Assembly: GCA_964651315.1 (NCBI GenBank)
Contig: CAZYXO010000045.1
Coordinates: 1 to 9,439 of the forward strand
Source of the DNA: CAZYXO01 sp964651315
GTDB lineage: Bacteria > Bacillota_I > Bacilli_A > RF39 > UBA660
Direction: 5' to 3'
DNA length: 9,439 bases
Shown piece after piece: positions 1-7,541 of this stretch. Numbering within the stretch: position 1 is the first letter of the stretch; the number at the start of each line of letters is the position of its first letter. Below the pieces are notes generated by a model. The model did not search any database. It was given only the letters and a program-made list of their open reading frames with translations, and was not told the origin of the DNA. The translations under genes and the position numbers were made by a program.

Positions 1-1472
1 ATGGTAATTTTTTATGGACAAGTAGTAATGGAGAAAGAAGTACAGAAAAAACAATAGAAATCAATGTTACAAAATTATTAAGTGCAACGTATACATTGAG
101 ATATGAAAATATAGAAAATGAAATGATTTATGAAAAAAGTGTTAAAGTAAACGTTGATAGAGAAAAACCGATAATATATGAAGATTATACTTTGATTAAT
201 GCTAAAGATGAATGGACCAAAGAAAAAACTATAAGTCTTAAAGCATCTGATCAAAATGGTAGTGGAATAGTGGGTTATTATATTGGAACCTTAGCATGTA
301 ATAATAGTGAGACACAATATCAAAACTCTTCTATGCAACAATATACCAGTATTTCTTTAATACAAAATAATACAAATTATAATGTTTGTGTTAAAGATAA
401 GGCGGGTAATATAGGAACCATAAAACCATTATATATAGATAGAATCGATACCGTTAAACCATTATGTGATATTGTAAAAACATCTAATAGTGATCCAACA
501 ACAGGAATGAATATTAATATAGGTTGTAATGATAATGAAAGTGGGTGCTTAGCAACTAGTATAGTTCAATATACTAATGCTAAATCATCAAAGACATTTA
601 TTATTCAAGATAAAGCAGGTAATACAAATACATGTGTAGCAACTGTTAATAGTATTACTGAATATCAAGGAATTAGTTCGGTGTATGAATATTATCAAGA
701 ATGGAGTTCCTGTGCAACTGGTTCGAATACATGCCAAAGTGGATATGTGTGTCAAGGTGGATATAATCAAAGTTGGAGTAATTGTGCAACAGGATCAAAC
801 ACCTGTGTAGGAGGAGATGTTTGTCAAGGTGGATATCCTCAAGTTTGGGATGATTGTGCTTCGTGGAGATGTCCTAATGATTATGCAAAATGCCGACATG
901 AAGATTGTGGAAAAGAAAACAAAACTTGTACTGACTGTGATTGTTGTGGAAGCACTCAGACTTGTACTTCAAGAACTTATTATTGGGAATGCTGTTCATC
1001 TGGTTGTAGTAGAAGAACTACTTCTACAAATAGCAATCCTAATCCAAATGTATGTGTAGCAGATGGCAGTAAATGTAATAAATATTCAACATCTTGTAAA
1101 ACATGCACTAAAGCGTGTTGTGGCAAACGAAATAAAGAGTGCCGTACAGCAGCATGTGGACCAGCACTTGGGTGTAAAGTGGCAAATCGAATTTGTACTG
1201 GCGGATATGTTCAAGGATCATATAATGAGTGTTTAACAACAAAATATGATTCATGTAAAACTGGGGAAAATACATGTGTAGGTGGATATGTTCAAGGCTC
1301 ATATAATTCGTGTTTAACAACCGCTTATTCATCATGTGCAACGGGATCAAATACATGTGCAGGAGGCAATGTAACTAAAAGCAGATTTTCCCATTATAAT
1401 TATTCTGCTTGGAACAGAACAAATATTTGTGGAAGTTATGAAGGATGTAATACACGAACTGTGTATGAATAG
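1..1472 (+). CDS. Large surface protein with Ig-like repeats and a cysteine-rich tail (5' end outside window)
   Basis: The reading frame is open from base 3, so the ATG at 96 is an internal methionine and the true start lies upstream of the window. The visible part aligns with the complete prepilin-type protein at 2375-4315: its first residues (FLWTS.NGERST) match that protein from about residue 175, so a prepilin N-terminus is expected upstream (inference). In order there are the end of one Ig-like domain, a second starting near base 168 (EKPIIYED, then DQNGSGI and VKDKAGN), a third starting near base 456 (VKPLCDI, then CNDNESGC and DKAGN), and from about base 690 a tail with about 36 cysteines in roughly 255 residues, including two sets of tandem repeats. 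WSSC/WSNC motifs loosely recall thrombospondin type 1 repeats, but I would not assign that family. The stop overlaps the AGGAGG ribosome binding site (1471-1476) of the next gene, so they are probably co-transcribed. The likely role is a disulfide-rich adhesin or pilus component; ligand unknown. Confidence 0.8.
   Translation, partial: GNFLWTSSNGERSTEKTIEINVTKLLSATYTLRYENIENEMIYEKSVKVNVDREKPIIYEDYTLINAKDEWTKEKTISLKASDQNGSGIVGYYIGTLACNNSETQYQNSSMQQYTSISLIQNNTNYNVCVKDKAGNIGTIKPLYIDRIDTVKPLCDIVKTSNSDPTTGMNINIGCNDNESGCLATSIVQYTNAKSSKTFIIQDKAGNTNTCVATVNSITEYQGISSVYEYYQEWSSCATGSNTCQSGYVCQGGYNQSWSNCATGSNTCVGGDVCQGGYPQVWDDCASWRCPNDYAKCRHEDCGKENKTCTDCDCCGSTQTCTSRTYYWECCSSGCSRRTTSTNSNPNPNVCVADGSKCNKYSTSCKTCTKACCGKRNKECRTAACGPALGCKVANRICTGGYVQGSYNECLTTKYDSCKTGENTCVGGYVQGSYNSCLTTAYSSCATGSNTCAGGNVTKSRFSHYNYSAWNRTNICGSYEGCNTRTVYE
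702..845 (+). repeat. Two tandem 24-codon Cys-rich repeats inside the surface protein
   Basis: Two adjacent 72-bp units (702-773 and 774-845) encode W-S-S/N-C-A-T-G-S-N-T-C, then a G-rich stretch with V-C-Q-G-G-Y. A third copy begins (W-D-D-C-A) and then diverges. Each unit has three cysteines at fixed spacing, so each is probably a small disulfide-stabilised module. The DNA copies differ mostly at silent or nearly silent positions, which suggests an old duplication held by selection rather than very recent slippage. Confidence 0.85.
1200..1361 (+). repeat. Two tandem 27-codon Cys-rich repeats inside the surface protein
   Basis: Two 81-bp units (1200-1280 and 1281-1361) encode G-G-Y-V-Q-G-S-Y-N-x-C-L-T-T, then x-Y-x-S-C-x-T-G-x-N-T-C. 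The S-C-A-T-G-S-N-T-C core of the second copy is the same core seen in the 24-codon repeats at 702-845, so both arrays derive from one ancestral module. A separate cysteine-rich stretch with CC and CxxC pairs lies between them (about 850-1195). Confidence 0.85.
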
Positions 1473-1481
1473 GAGGAAACT

Positions 1482-2372
1482 ATGAAGGGAAAAAGACTTT
1501 TTATAATAATTGCCGTAATAATATTACTCGTAGGATCGTTTATTACTTACAGAATATTAAATAAAGTTGAAATTAAAAGTGCAAAAGAAATTAAAATGTA
1601 TTTAGAACAACCAATTTCTTCTGAATTAAATGATTATGGAACATTTATAAAAGATAAAAATTGTCAGTTAGATACTAGCAAAGTGAATATTAATAAAATA
1701 GGCACATATAAATATTATATTAATTGTAAAAAAACAAAATATATTGGAAATATCATTGTATCTGATATAAAATTTCCAGAAGTAAAATTATATAAAGAAA
1801 TTACTAGACCTATTAATGCAACTATTGAAGCAGAAGAATTTGTTGAAGAGTGTCGCGATCAAACAAAATGTACCATAGTGTTTAGAAACGAATTTTTATT
1901 AAGAGAAAATGTGAAAAAAGTTGGAACATATGATGTTGATATTCACATATTTGATGAAGGTAGAAATGTTGTAAATGTTGTTGGTAAATTAGTAATTAAA
2001 AATGAAGTTAATAATAATTTAGTATGTCAAAAAGTTTATAAAAGCGAAAACATAAAAAATGCTAATATTCTAAAAAAAACTACGATAGGATTTGATGACA
2101 ATAACAATTATGGTTATGTTTCTTATGAAGAATATATTTATAAACTAAATGAAAAAGATTTTAATGAGTATATTAAAACTATTGATAAAGATACAGAAAA
2201 ATTTGATGATATTTATGGAGAAATAATTATCGATGAAAAAGAAAAAAACATCACAGTGAAAGAATTAGTATATCTTAGTCAATTAAAAACTTATGTAAAA
2301 GAATTAAATCATAATAATTTACAACAATATTATCATGGAAATGGTTATGAGTGTATTTATAATAAGGGTTAA
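1482..2372 (+). CDS. Single-pass membrane protein with two Ig-like (DUF5011-type) extracellular domains
   Basis: The 296-residue product begins with a short basic stretch (KGKR) and one hydrophobic segment at about residues 6-26, fitting an uncleaved signal anchor with the rest outside the cell. Two Ig-like modules follow, at about residues 33-95 and 97-173. Each ends with a G-T-Y strand (GTYKYYINC, GTYDVDIHI) and a short linker (IIVSD, LVIKNE), the layout of bacterial DUF5011/HYR-type Ig repeats. The last 120 residues are charged, Asn/Lys-rich and unrecognised. The start is set by AGGAGG five bases upstream, which overlaps the previous stop. The next gene begins two bases after this stop, so the three genes form one operon. 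It could assist export, anchoring or folding of the large pilin-like proteins on either side; that is inference from position. Cysteines are few compared with its neighbours. Confidence 0.75.
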   Translation: MKGKRLFIIIAVIILLVGSFITYRILNKVEIKSAKEIKMYLEQPISSELNDYGTFIKDKNCQLDTSKVNINKIGTYKYYINCKKTKYIGNIIVSDIKFPEVKLYKEITRPINATIEAEEFVEECRDQTKCTIVFRNEFLLRENVKKVGTYDVDIHIFDEGRNVVNVVGKLVIKNEVNNNLVCQKVYKSENIKNANILKKTTIGFDDNNNYGYVSYEEYIYKLNEKDFNEYIKTIDKDTEKFDDIYGEIIIDEKEKNITVKELVYLSQLKTYVKELNHNNLQQYYHGNGYECIYNKG

Positions 2373-2374
2373 AT

Positions 2375-4315
2375 ATGCAGATAAATAAAGGTTTTACTTT
2401 AGTCGAATTGATTGGAGTTATAGTAATAATAGGAGTACTAGCATTAATAGCAGTACCAGTTTATAATGCAATTCAAAAAAATGTATTAGAGCGTCAATAT
2501 AAATCAGTAGTTCATTTAATTGAAGCAAAAGCAATAAATTACGTGGAAGATAATAAAGTTTTAATAGTTGATATCGATACATTAGTAAAAGATGGTTATT
2601 TAGATTCAGATGATGATAAATACATTTATGATCCAAGAGATAGAAGTATTATGAATTGTTATGCAATAGATGTAAAAATAGAAAATAATACGTATGTAGC
2701 AAATTTAAATCTTAAAAAGAATTATATCCAAAAAGATAACACTTGTAACACTGAAGCATTTTTAGCAGAGAATAGTAATTTGACAATTTATAGTAAAATA
2801 AATGGCATTGAAGAAAAAATAACAGAAGATAAATGGTTTAACAATAATAAAATTTCTTTAATAGCAAAATTAAATGGAAAAGAGATAAATAGTGGTAGTT
2901 TTTTATGGACAAGTACTAATGGAGAAAGAAGTACTAATTCTTCAGTAGATATAAACGTTTCTAAAATATTAAAGACAAAATATACATTAAGATATGAAAC
3001 AGAAGAAGGATTTATTTATGAACAAAAAGCAGATATAAATATTGATACAGAAAAACCAATTATTTATGAAGATGAAATAGTCATTTCAAATAGAGATATA
3101 TGGACATATGATAAAACAATAAAAATAAATGCTACTGATCAAAATGGTAGTGGAATAATAGGTTATTATGTTGGAATTTTAGAATGTAATGATCCAAATG
3201 CAATATATGAAAAATCAAATTCACAAAATTATGAAAGTATTAGACTGAGAGTAAATAACCGAAATTATAATATATGCGTTAAGGATAAAGCCGGAAATAT
3301 TAAAGAAATTTCTAAAAAAATTTTTATTGATAAAATAGATGATGTAAAACCAACTTGCGAGTTTTATGGAGAAAACACTAGATGGACAAATAGAAGTGTA
3401 ACAATAACTATTGGATGCAAAGACAATGAAAGTGGATGTGATATAAATCGTAGTAATTATCCAATTTCTTTTAGTTCGACTACAGAAAAAAGCACTGTTA
3501 GTAAACGGATATATGATAATGTCGGAAATTATAGTGATTGTTCTAAATATGCTAGTGTTTATGTAGATACCACTTCACCAACTTGCAGTTATAATGGTGG
3601 AAATACTTCATGGACAAAAAATGATGTTAACGTTTATATAGGTTGCAGTGATTCAGATAGTGGTTGTGCTAGTGGTTATAGTGGATCTCCCCATACATTT
3701 AAATCAAGTGCAAAGACAGACACATATAGTTATACTATAAAGGATGAAGCCGGAAATAGTACTTATTGTAGTAAATCATTCAACGTTTATATTGATAAAA
3801 TTGCTCCAAGTTGTACAACTGATAAAACTAACATAAATTCTCCTGATGGAGTAACTGTTAGCATTAGTTGTAGTGATTCTCTTAGTGGAGTTCCAAATTG
3901 TCCAGCACAAGAGGTCGGAATTAAAAAAAGTAAATCATACACAGTAAAAGATGAACTTGGTAATACCAATACTTGTAATGTAATTGTAAGTAGTGAAAAA
4001 AAATGGCGAAAAAAACAATGTGATAATTGCGATTCATGTTATGGAGATTGGAGTGGTTATGGGTCGACAGGATGTTATAGAAATAAACCAAGAAATACGG
4101 AGACTACTCAATATTCTTGTACAACGCCTGATGATAATAACTGTGGTTGGGGAGTTGGCGAAGGAAAAATGTGCAAAAAAAGGACTCGAACTTATTATAG
4201 TAATAATTGTAGAAGATGTGGTTGTACAAAATGGGGAAGTTGGTCAAAGTATATATACAATAAATGCAATGATGATGCAGATACTAATTGCCAATCTCAA
4301 ATACAGTACTTTTAA
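2375..4315 (+). CDS. Oversized prepilin-type protein with Ig-like repeats and a cysteine-rich C-terminus
   Basis: The N-terminus is a textbook type IV prepilin signal: a short basic leader ending in KG (cleavage after Gly6), mature residue Phe7, Glu at mature position +5 (Glu11), then a hydrophobic helix to about residue 29. At 646 residues it is several times longer than ordinary pilins. A small head (about 30-134) is followed by Ig-like modules at about 135-227, 228-325, 326-401, 402-477 and 478-540. Several carry D-x-x-S-G-x and D-x-A/L-G-N motifs, and most open with a K/S/A-P-x-C junction. The tail (541-646) has 12 cysteines and aromatic-rich GDWSGY and GSWSKY motifs. AAGGG (2364-2368) lies inside the end of the upstream gene and supports the ATG. 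Prepilin peptidase would process it at the membrane; it may act as a pilus-tip or surface adhesin (inference). Its Ig region is closely related to that of the protein ending at 1472, but the tails differ. Its stop overlaps the convergent gene's stop. Confidence 0.85.
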   Translation: MQINKGFTLVELIGVIVIIGVLALIAVPVYNAIQKNVLERQYKSVVHLIEAKAINYVEDNKVLIVDIDTLVKDGYLDSDDDKYIYDPRDRSIMNCYAIDVKIENNTYVANLNLKKNYIQKDNTCNTEAFLAENSNLTIYSKINGIEEKITEDKWFNNNKISLIAKLNGKEINSGSFLWTSTNGERSTNSSVDINVSKILKTKYTLRYETEEGFIYEQKADINIDTEKPIIYEDEIVISNRDIWTYDKTIKINATDQNGSGIIGYYVGILECNDPNAIYEKSNSQNYESIRLRVNNRNYNICVKDKAGNIKEISKKIFIDKIDDVKPTCEFYGENTRWTNRSVTITIGCKDNESGCDINRSNYPISFSSTTEKSTVSKRIYDNVGNYSDCSKYASVYVDTTSPTCSYNGGNTSWTKNDVNVYIGCSDSDSGCASGYSGSPHTFKSSAKTDTYSYTIKDEAGNSTYCSKSFNVYIDKIAPSCTTDKTNINSPDGVTVSISCSDSLSGVPNCPAQEVGIKKSKSYTVKDELGNTNTCNVIVSSEKKWRKKQCDNCDSCYGDWSGYGSTGCYRNKPRNTETTQYSCTTPDDNNCGWGVGEGKMCKKRTRTYYSNNCRRCGCTKWGSWSKYIYNKCNDDADTNCQSQIQYF

Positions 4316-5193
4316 AATATTATTATTAAGATAATACTGATTATTACTTGTAATATTCTACCAATAAAGAAATATTTATATTTAATTTTATAATCATTTA
4401 TTATAGATAACACTTGCATATGAATAGATAAACCACCAAAAGAAATTATTATTAAACTAATAATTTCTTTTAATTTAACACTTATATTTAAAATATTTAT
4501 AGAATTTAATCCTCTAGTAATTTCAAATATCCCATTAATTAAAGCATTAATTAATGGATTAATATTAATAATATTTGTTATCATGGTACTGATAATAGCA
4601 AAAAATATAATTGTTGCAAAAATAATAAGCATTGTATTAATACTATTTTTAATGGCACATAAAATATTACTTGATAATGTCTTATCATTTACAATATATT
4701 TAATATTATTATTATATTTTTTATAAAAGATAAAATAAATAATAATATTAGAAATATAATGAATTAAAATAATTTTAGTAACTATACTGTAATTATTAAA
4801 AATACTATATAACATTGTAATTAAAAATAATGGACTAGAAAAATAAGTAAAACTAAGTAATTTACTGGCATAATCATTATTAATTGTTTTATTATCAACT
4901 AATTTACTTATAATAACAGCATTACTAGGTGTTCCACTAATTAAACTCATAATAAAAACATATAAACTTATATTATTAGTTTTAAGTAATTTACAAATAT
5001 AATATGGTAAATTATAACTAATTAAAATATCATTAACTATTATTAATGGAAATAAACTTGGGAATACTTTATTAAAAAATAAATTAGTTGTATTAACTAT
5101 ATTATTTACAATAACAATATTATCTTTTATTAAAAAGAATAAATATAAAAATATAAAAATAAATGTCGTCGAATGTTTGAATTTTCTTTTCAT
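4312..5193 (-). CDS. ylbJ: YlbJ-like polytopic membrane protein (nucleoside-recognition/Gate-type)
   Basis: The 293-residue product is very hydrophobic with about seven or eight membrane segments. Family signals are FPSLFPLIIVNDIL after the first helix, the central SGTPSNAVIISKL (counterpart of the SGYPxGA motif), then an LLSFTYFSSPLFLI segment, the order found in YlbJ-type proteins. B. subtilis YlbJ is a sporulation membrane protein of unclear biochemical role, and its gene lies close to ylbL. A YlbL-like gene sits right next door here, which supports both assignments. The protein is more Ile/Asn-rich than usual, and I cannot tell whether this organism sporulates. The ATG is preceded by AAGAGGA on the - strand (about 5197-5203). 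The gene diverges from the protease gene with 42 bp between starts and overlaps the pilin stop at its 3' end. The symbol marks family resemblance, not proven orthology. Confidence 0.7.
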   Translation of the reverse strand: MKRKFKHSTTFIFIFLYLFFLIKDNIVIVNNIVNTTNLFFNKVFPSLFPLIIVNDILISYNLPYYICKLLKTNNISLYVFIMSLISGTPSNAVIISKLVDNKTINNDYASKLLSFTYFSSPLFLITMLYSIFNNYSIVTKIILIHYISNIIIYFIFYKKYNNNIKYIVNDKTLSSNILCAIKNSINTMLIIFATIIFFAIISTMITNIININPLINALINGIFEITRGLNSINILNISVKLKEIISLIIISFGGLSIHMQVLSIINDYKIKYKYFFIGRILQVIISIILIIIF

Positions 5194-5217
5194 AATTCCT
5201 CTTTTATTTGCTATAAT
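5189..5217 (+). promoter_or_regulatory. Probable promoter of the protease-rsgA operon
   Basis: A perfect TATAAT (5212-5217) lies 18 bases before the protease ATG, with TTCATA (5189-5194, four of six consensus bases) 17 bp upstream. The -35 box overlaps the start codon of the divergent YlbJ-like gene. The leader would be only about a dozen bases, with AGGTGAT (5224-5230) as the ribosome binding site. A weak opposing -10 (TAAAAT on the - strand, 5219-5224) could serve the divergent gene, so the two promoters would overlap. Confidence 0.5.
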
Positions 5218-5235
5218 TATTTTAGGTGATAAAAT

Positions 5236-6240
5236 ATGCTTAATAAAATGTATGAAAAAGCAAAAAAATTTATTAAAGAAAATTATATATTCTTAATAGT
5301 ACTAGTATCAATTATACTTATGTTTACAATTGAACTTCCATATGTGGTTTATTCTCCAGGTGGTTCAATTAATTTAGAAGGTAGAATTGAAATAAAAGAT
5401 GCAACAGAATCAGAAGGAAGTTATAATATGGCTTATGTAAGAATGTTTAAAGGAAATATTCCTTTTATTCTTGCATCTTTTGTTATGCCTAATTGGGATT
5501 TAGTTAAATCAAGTACAATAACTTATGAAAATGAAACCATCGATGAAATGTTAGAAACAGATCGATATTATTTAGAGGAAGCAATTAATAATGCTACTAT
5601 TAGTGCTTATACAATTGCTAATAAAGAAATATATATTAATAAAATATCTAATATAGTTAGTTATATAAGTAAGGAAGCAAATACAGATTTAAAATTATAT
5701 GATGAAATAATAAGTATTGATGACTTAACTGTTACGACTTTAGAATCATTAAAAGATTATGTTAATACTTTAAAAGAAAATGATATTGTTAATATTAAAA
5801 TAAAAAGAAAAAATAAGGAGAAAAATGTAACTGCTAAAGTTTATAATACTAGTGATGGTTTAAAAATAGGAGTAGGAATTATCACTTTATATGATTATGA
5901 AACTAAACCGAGTATTGAAATAAAAACTAAACATAGTGAATCTGGTCCTAGTGGAGGACTTATGATGGCCCTTGATATTTATGATAAATTAGTTAAAGAA
6001 GATTTATCAAAAGGGAGAAAAATAATTGGAACAGGAACAATCGATATTGAAGGAAATGTTGGTGGAATAGGGGGAGTTAAATATAAAGTTTTAGGGGCTT
6101 CTAAACAAAAAGCCGATATATTTATCTGTCCAAGTGAAAATTATGAAGAGGCAATAAAAGTAAAAGAAGAAAATGATTTAGATATCAATATAATTGGAGT
6201 TAGTACATTAAGTGAAGCAATAGAAAGATTGAGTAAATAA
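5236..6240 (+). CDS. ylbL: YlbL/SepM-family membrane serine protease (PDZ plus Lon-type S16 domain)
   Basis: This 334-residue protein has one N-terminal membrane segment (about 17-34) followed by the PYVVYSPGG junction typical of the family. A PDZ domain lies near residues 140-205 (DLKLYDEIISIDD, then the LKENDIVNIKIKR strand), and a Lon-type proteolytic domain fills the C-terminus. The Ser-Lys dyad is visible: Ser239 in SGPSGGL and Lys284 in GGVKYKVLGA, about the same separation as in Lon. No ATPase domain is present, as expected. The catalytic domain would face the outside. The best-studied relatives are streptococcal SepM, which trims a competence peptide, and B. subtilis YlbL; the substrate here is unknown. 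AGGTGAT seven bases upstream supports the ATG. The rsgA start follows the stop by three bases, so the two genes are co-transcribed and probably translationally coupled. Length is close to the usual 340 or so residues. Confidence 0.9.
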   Translation: MLNKMYEKAKKFIKENYIFLIVLVSIILMFTIELPYVVYSPGGSINLEGRIEIKDATESEGSYNMAYVRMFKGNIPFILASFVMPNWDLVKSSTITYENETIDEMLETDRYYLEEAINNATISAYTIANKEIYINKISNIVSYISKEANTDLKLYDEIISIDDLTVTTLESLKDYVNTLKENDIVNIKIKRKNKEKNVTAKVYNTSDGLKIGVGIITLYDYETKPSIEIKTKHSESGPSGGLMMALDIYDKLVKEDLSKGRKIIGTGTIDIEGNVGGIGGVKYKVLGASKQKADIFICPSENYEEAIKVKEENDLDINIIGVSTLSEAIERLSK

Positions 6241-6243
6241 GTT

Positions 6244-7071
6244 ATGGATGGACAAATAATTAAAATAAATAGTAATCAATATACGGTTAAATATGAAAAT
6301 ACAGAATATATTTGTAATGCTTCAAGAAAATTAATATATGAAGGAATAACACCTATGGTAGGAGATAATTGTATATTTAGTTTAAAAGATTTATATATTA
6401 CTAAAATATTACCAAGAAAGAATTCTTTAGAAAGACCAAGTATTGCTAATGTTGATAATGCTCTAATAATAACTAGTGTAAAAGAACCGAAACTCGATTT
6501 AATCTTATTAGATAAATTAATTACAATTATAACTCTTAATAATATTAAGCCAATAATATGTTTAACAAAATTAGATTTATTAGTTAGAAAAGAACGAAAA
6601 GATATAAGTAATCTTGTTAAATATTATCAAAAGAATGGGTATACAGTATTAACTAATAAAGATAAAATTAAATTAAAAAAACTATTAAAAAACAAAATAA
6701 CAGTTTTAACAGGTCAATCAGGTAGTGGTAAATCATCTTTATTAAATAGTTTAGATAAAAATTTAAAATTAGAAACCAATCCCATATCAAAAAGTTTAAA
6801 TAGAGGTATTCATACTACTAGATGTACAACACTTTATAATATAAATAATGCTTATATTGTCGATACTCCAGGATTTTCTAAAATAGATTTTAAAGATATT
6901 AAAAAGGTTGATATAAGAGATACATTTAATGAATTTAAACATAATAAATGTGAATATCAAAATTGTATGCATCATAATGAAGATATTTGTGATGTAAAAG
7001 ATAAGGTTACTAAAGGTATTATCTTAAAAAGTCGTTATAATAACTATTTAAAATTTATATCAGAAAAATAA
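6244..7071 (+). CDS. rsgA: Ribosome small-subunit-dependent GTPase RsgA
   Basis: This is a circularly permuted GTPase that helps mature the 30S subunit and whose GTP hydrolysis is stimulated by the ribosome. An N-terminal OB-fold (about 1-65) is followed by the family stretch RPSIANVDNALII. The G motifs come in the permuted order: G4 TKLD at 108-111, P-loop GQSGSGKS at 157-164, a G2-like GIHTTR, and G3 DTPG at 207-210. The C-terminal zinc site is complete, with Cys236, Cys241, His243 and Cys249 (C-x4-C-x-H-x5-C). At 275 residues it is slightly shorter than B. subtilis RsgA (about 298). No strong ribosome binding site precedes the ATG and only three bases separate it from the protease stop, so translation probably depends on coupling. 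All key residues are present and the protein should be active. Confidence 0.96.
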   Translation: MDGQIIKINSNQYTVKYENTEYICNASRKLIYEGITPMVGDNCIFSLKDLYITKILPRKNSLERPSIANVDNALIITSVKEPKLDLILLDKLITIITLNNIKPIICLTKLDLLVRKERKDISNLVKYYQKNGYTVLTNKDKIKLKKLLKNKITVLTGQSGSGKSSLLNSLDKNLKLETNPISKSLNRGIHTTRCTTLYNINNAYIVDTPGFSKIDFKDIKKVDIRDTFNEFKHNKCEYQNCMHHNEDICDVKDKVTKGIILKSRYNNYLKFISEK

Positions 7072-7096
7072 ATTATTTAAAGAATAAGAGGGAATT

Positions 7097-7498
7097 ATGA
7101 TAAAAGAAGCATATTTGGAATTAAAAAAAGAATTTCCAGAAAGTATTGTTATGATTAAAAGCGGTATATTTATGTTAACATTTGATAGTGATGCTATTAT
7201 AGTTAGTAAAATACTAAACTATCAAGTAATAAATAATAAACTTGGTTTTCCTATAAAATCATTACCAAATAATATTAAATTATTAAATGAAAATAAATTA
7301 TCTGTTATAACAAATATTGATAAAATTATTAAAGAATATTCAGTAAATGATAATGATTATTCAAAATATTTATCAAAAGCAAAATCTGATAATATAATTA
7401 AAGATATGACAAATAATATCGAATATTTAATAATAAAAAAATTATCACAAAATTTAGAAAACTATAACAAAATTATTGAATTTGTTGAAAACTTATAA
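7097..7498 (+). CDS. Stand-alone MutS domain I-like protein
   Basis: The 133-residue protein resembles the N-terminal mismatch-recognition domain of MutS without the connector, clamp or ATPase domains. The match runs from EAYLELKKEFPES (MutS: x-x-Y-L-x-L-K-x-x-x-P-D/E) through K-S-G-I-F-M-L-T-F-D-S-D-A to a GFPIKSLPN segment (MutS: G-I/V-P-Y/x-H-A-L/V) and LLNENKLSVITNI (counterpart of the gykVaiceQ strand). The Phe of the Phe-x-Glu motif is kept (Phe25) but the Glu is replaced by Leu27, so MutS-style mismatch contact is doubtful. The last 50 residues are helical, charged and unrecognised. AAGAGGGA (7086-7093) gives a good ribosome binding site. It lies 25 bases after rsgA on the same strand and is probably the operon's last gene. 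It may bind DNA or a protein partner in DNA repair; the family call is from eye alignment only. Confidence 0.65.
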   Translation: MIKEAYLELKKEFPESIVMIKSGIFMLTFDSDAIIVSKILNYQVINNKLGFPIKSLPNNIKLLNENKLSVITNIDKIIKEYSVNDNDYSKYLSKAKSDNIIKDMTNNIEYLIIKKLSQNLENYNKIIEFVENL

Positions 7499-7511
7499 TA
7501 AAAATTATATT

Positions 7512-7541
7512 TTTTCCTTTTTATTTCTATAAAAAGGAAAA
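7512..7541. other. Perfect 13-bp inverted repeat (hairpin or cruciform) after the rsgA operon
   Basis: Arms 7512-7524 and 7529-7541 are perfectly complementary around a TTCT loop, with CC/GG pairs inside an otherwise A/T stem. The position, 13 bases after the last stop, suits a transcription end, but no T-tract follows the stem on either strand, so it is not a classic intrinsic terminator. The right arm runs into the first unit of the 23-bp repeat array: the GGAAAA that opens each unit is part of the stem. Confidence 0.6.

Noticed and set aside
96..98. ATG at 96 as the start of the first gene
   Set aside because: The frame is open back to base 3 and the upstream codons match the paralogue at 2890-2960, so this Met is internal and the gene is cut by the window edge.
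690..1472. Diversity-generating retroelement target in the variable cysteine-rich tail
   Set aside because: No reverse transcriptase, template repeat or adenine-specific variation pattern is visible in the window.
3993..4334. A 113-codon open frame on the + strand overlapping the pilin tail
   Set aside because: It is out of frame within a convincing cysteine-rich coding region, has no family features, and shadows it.
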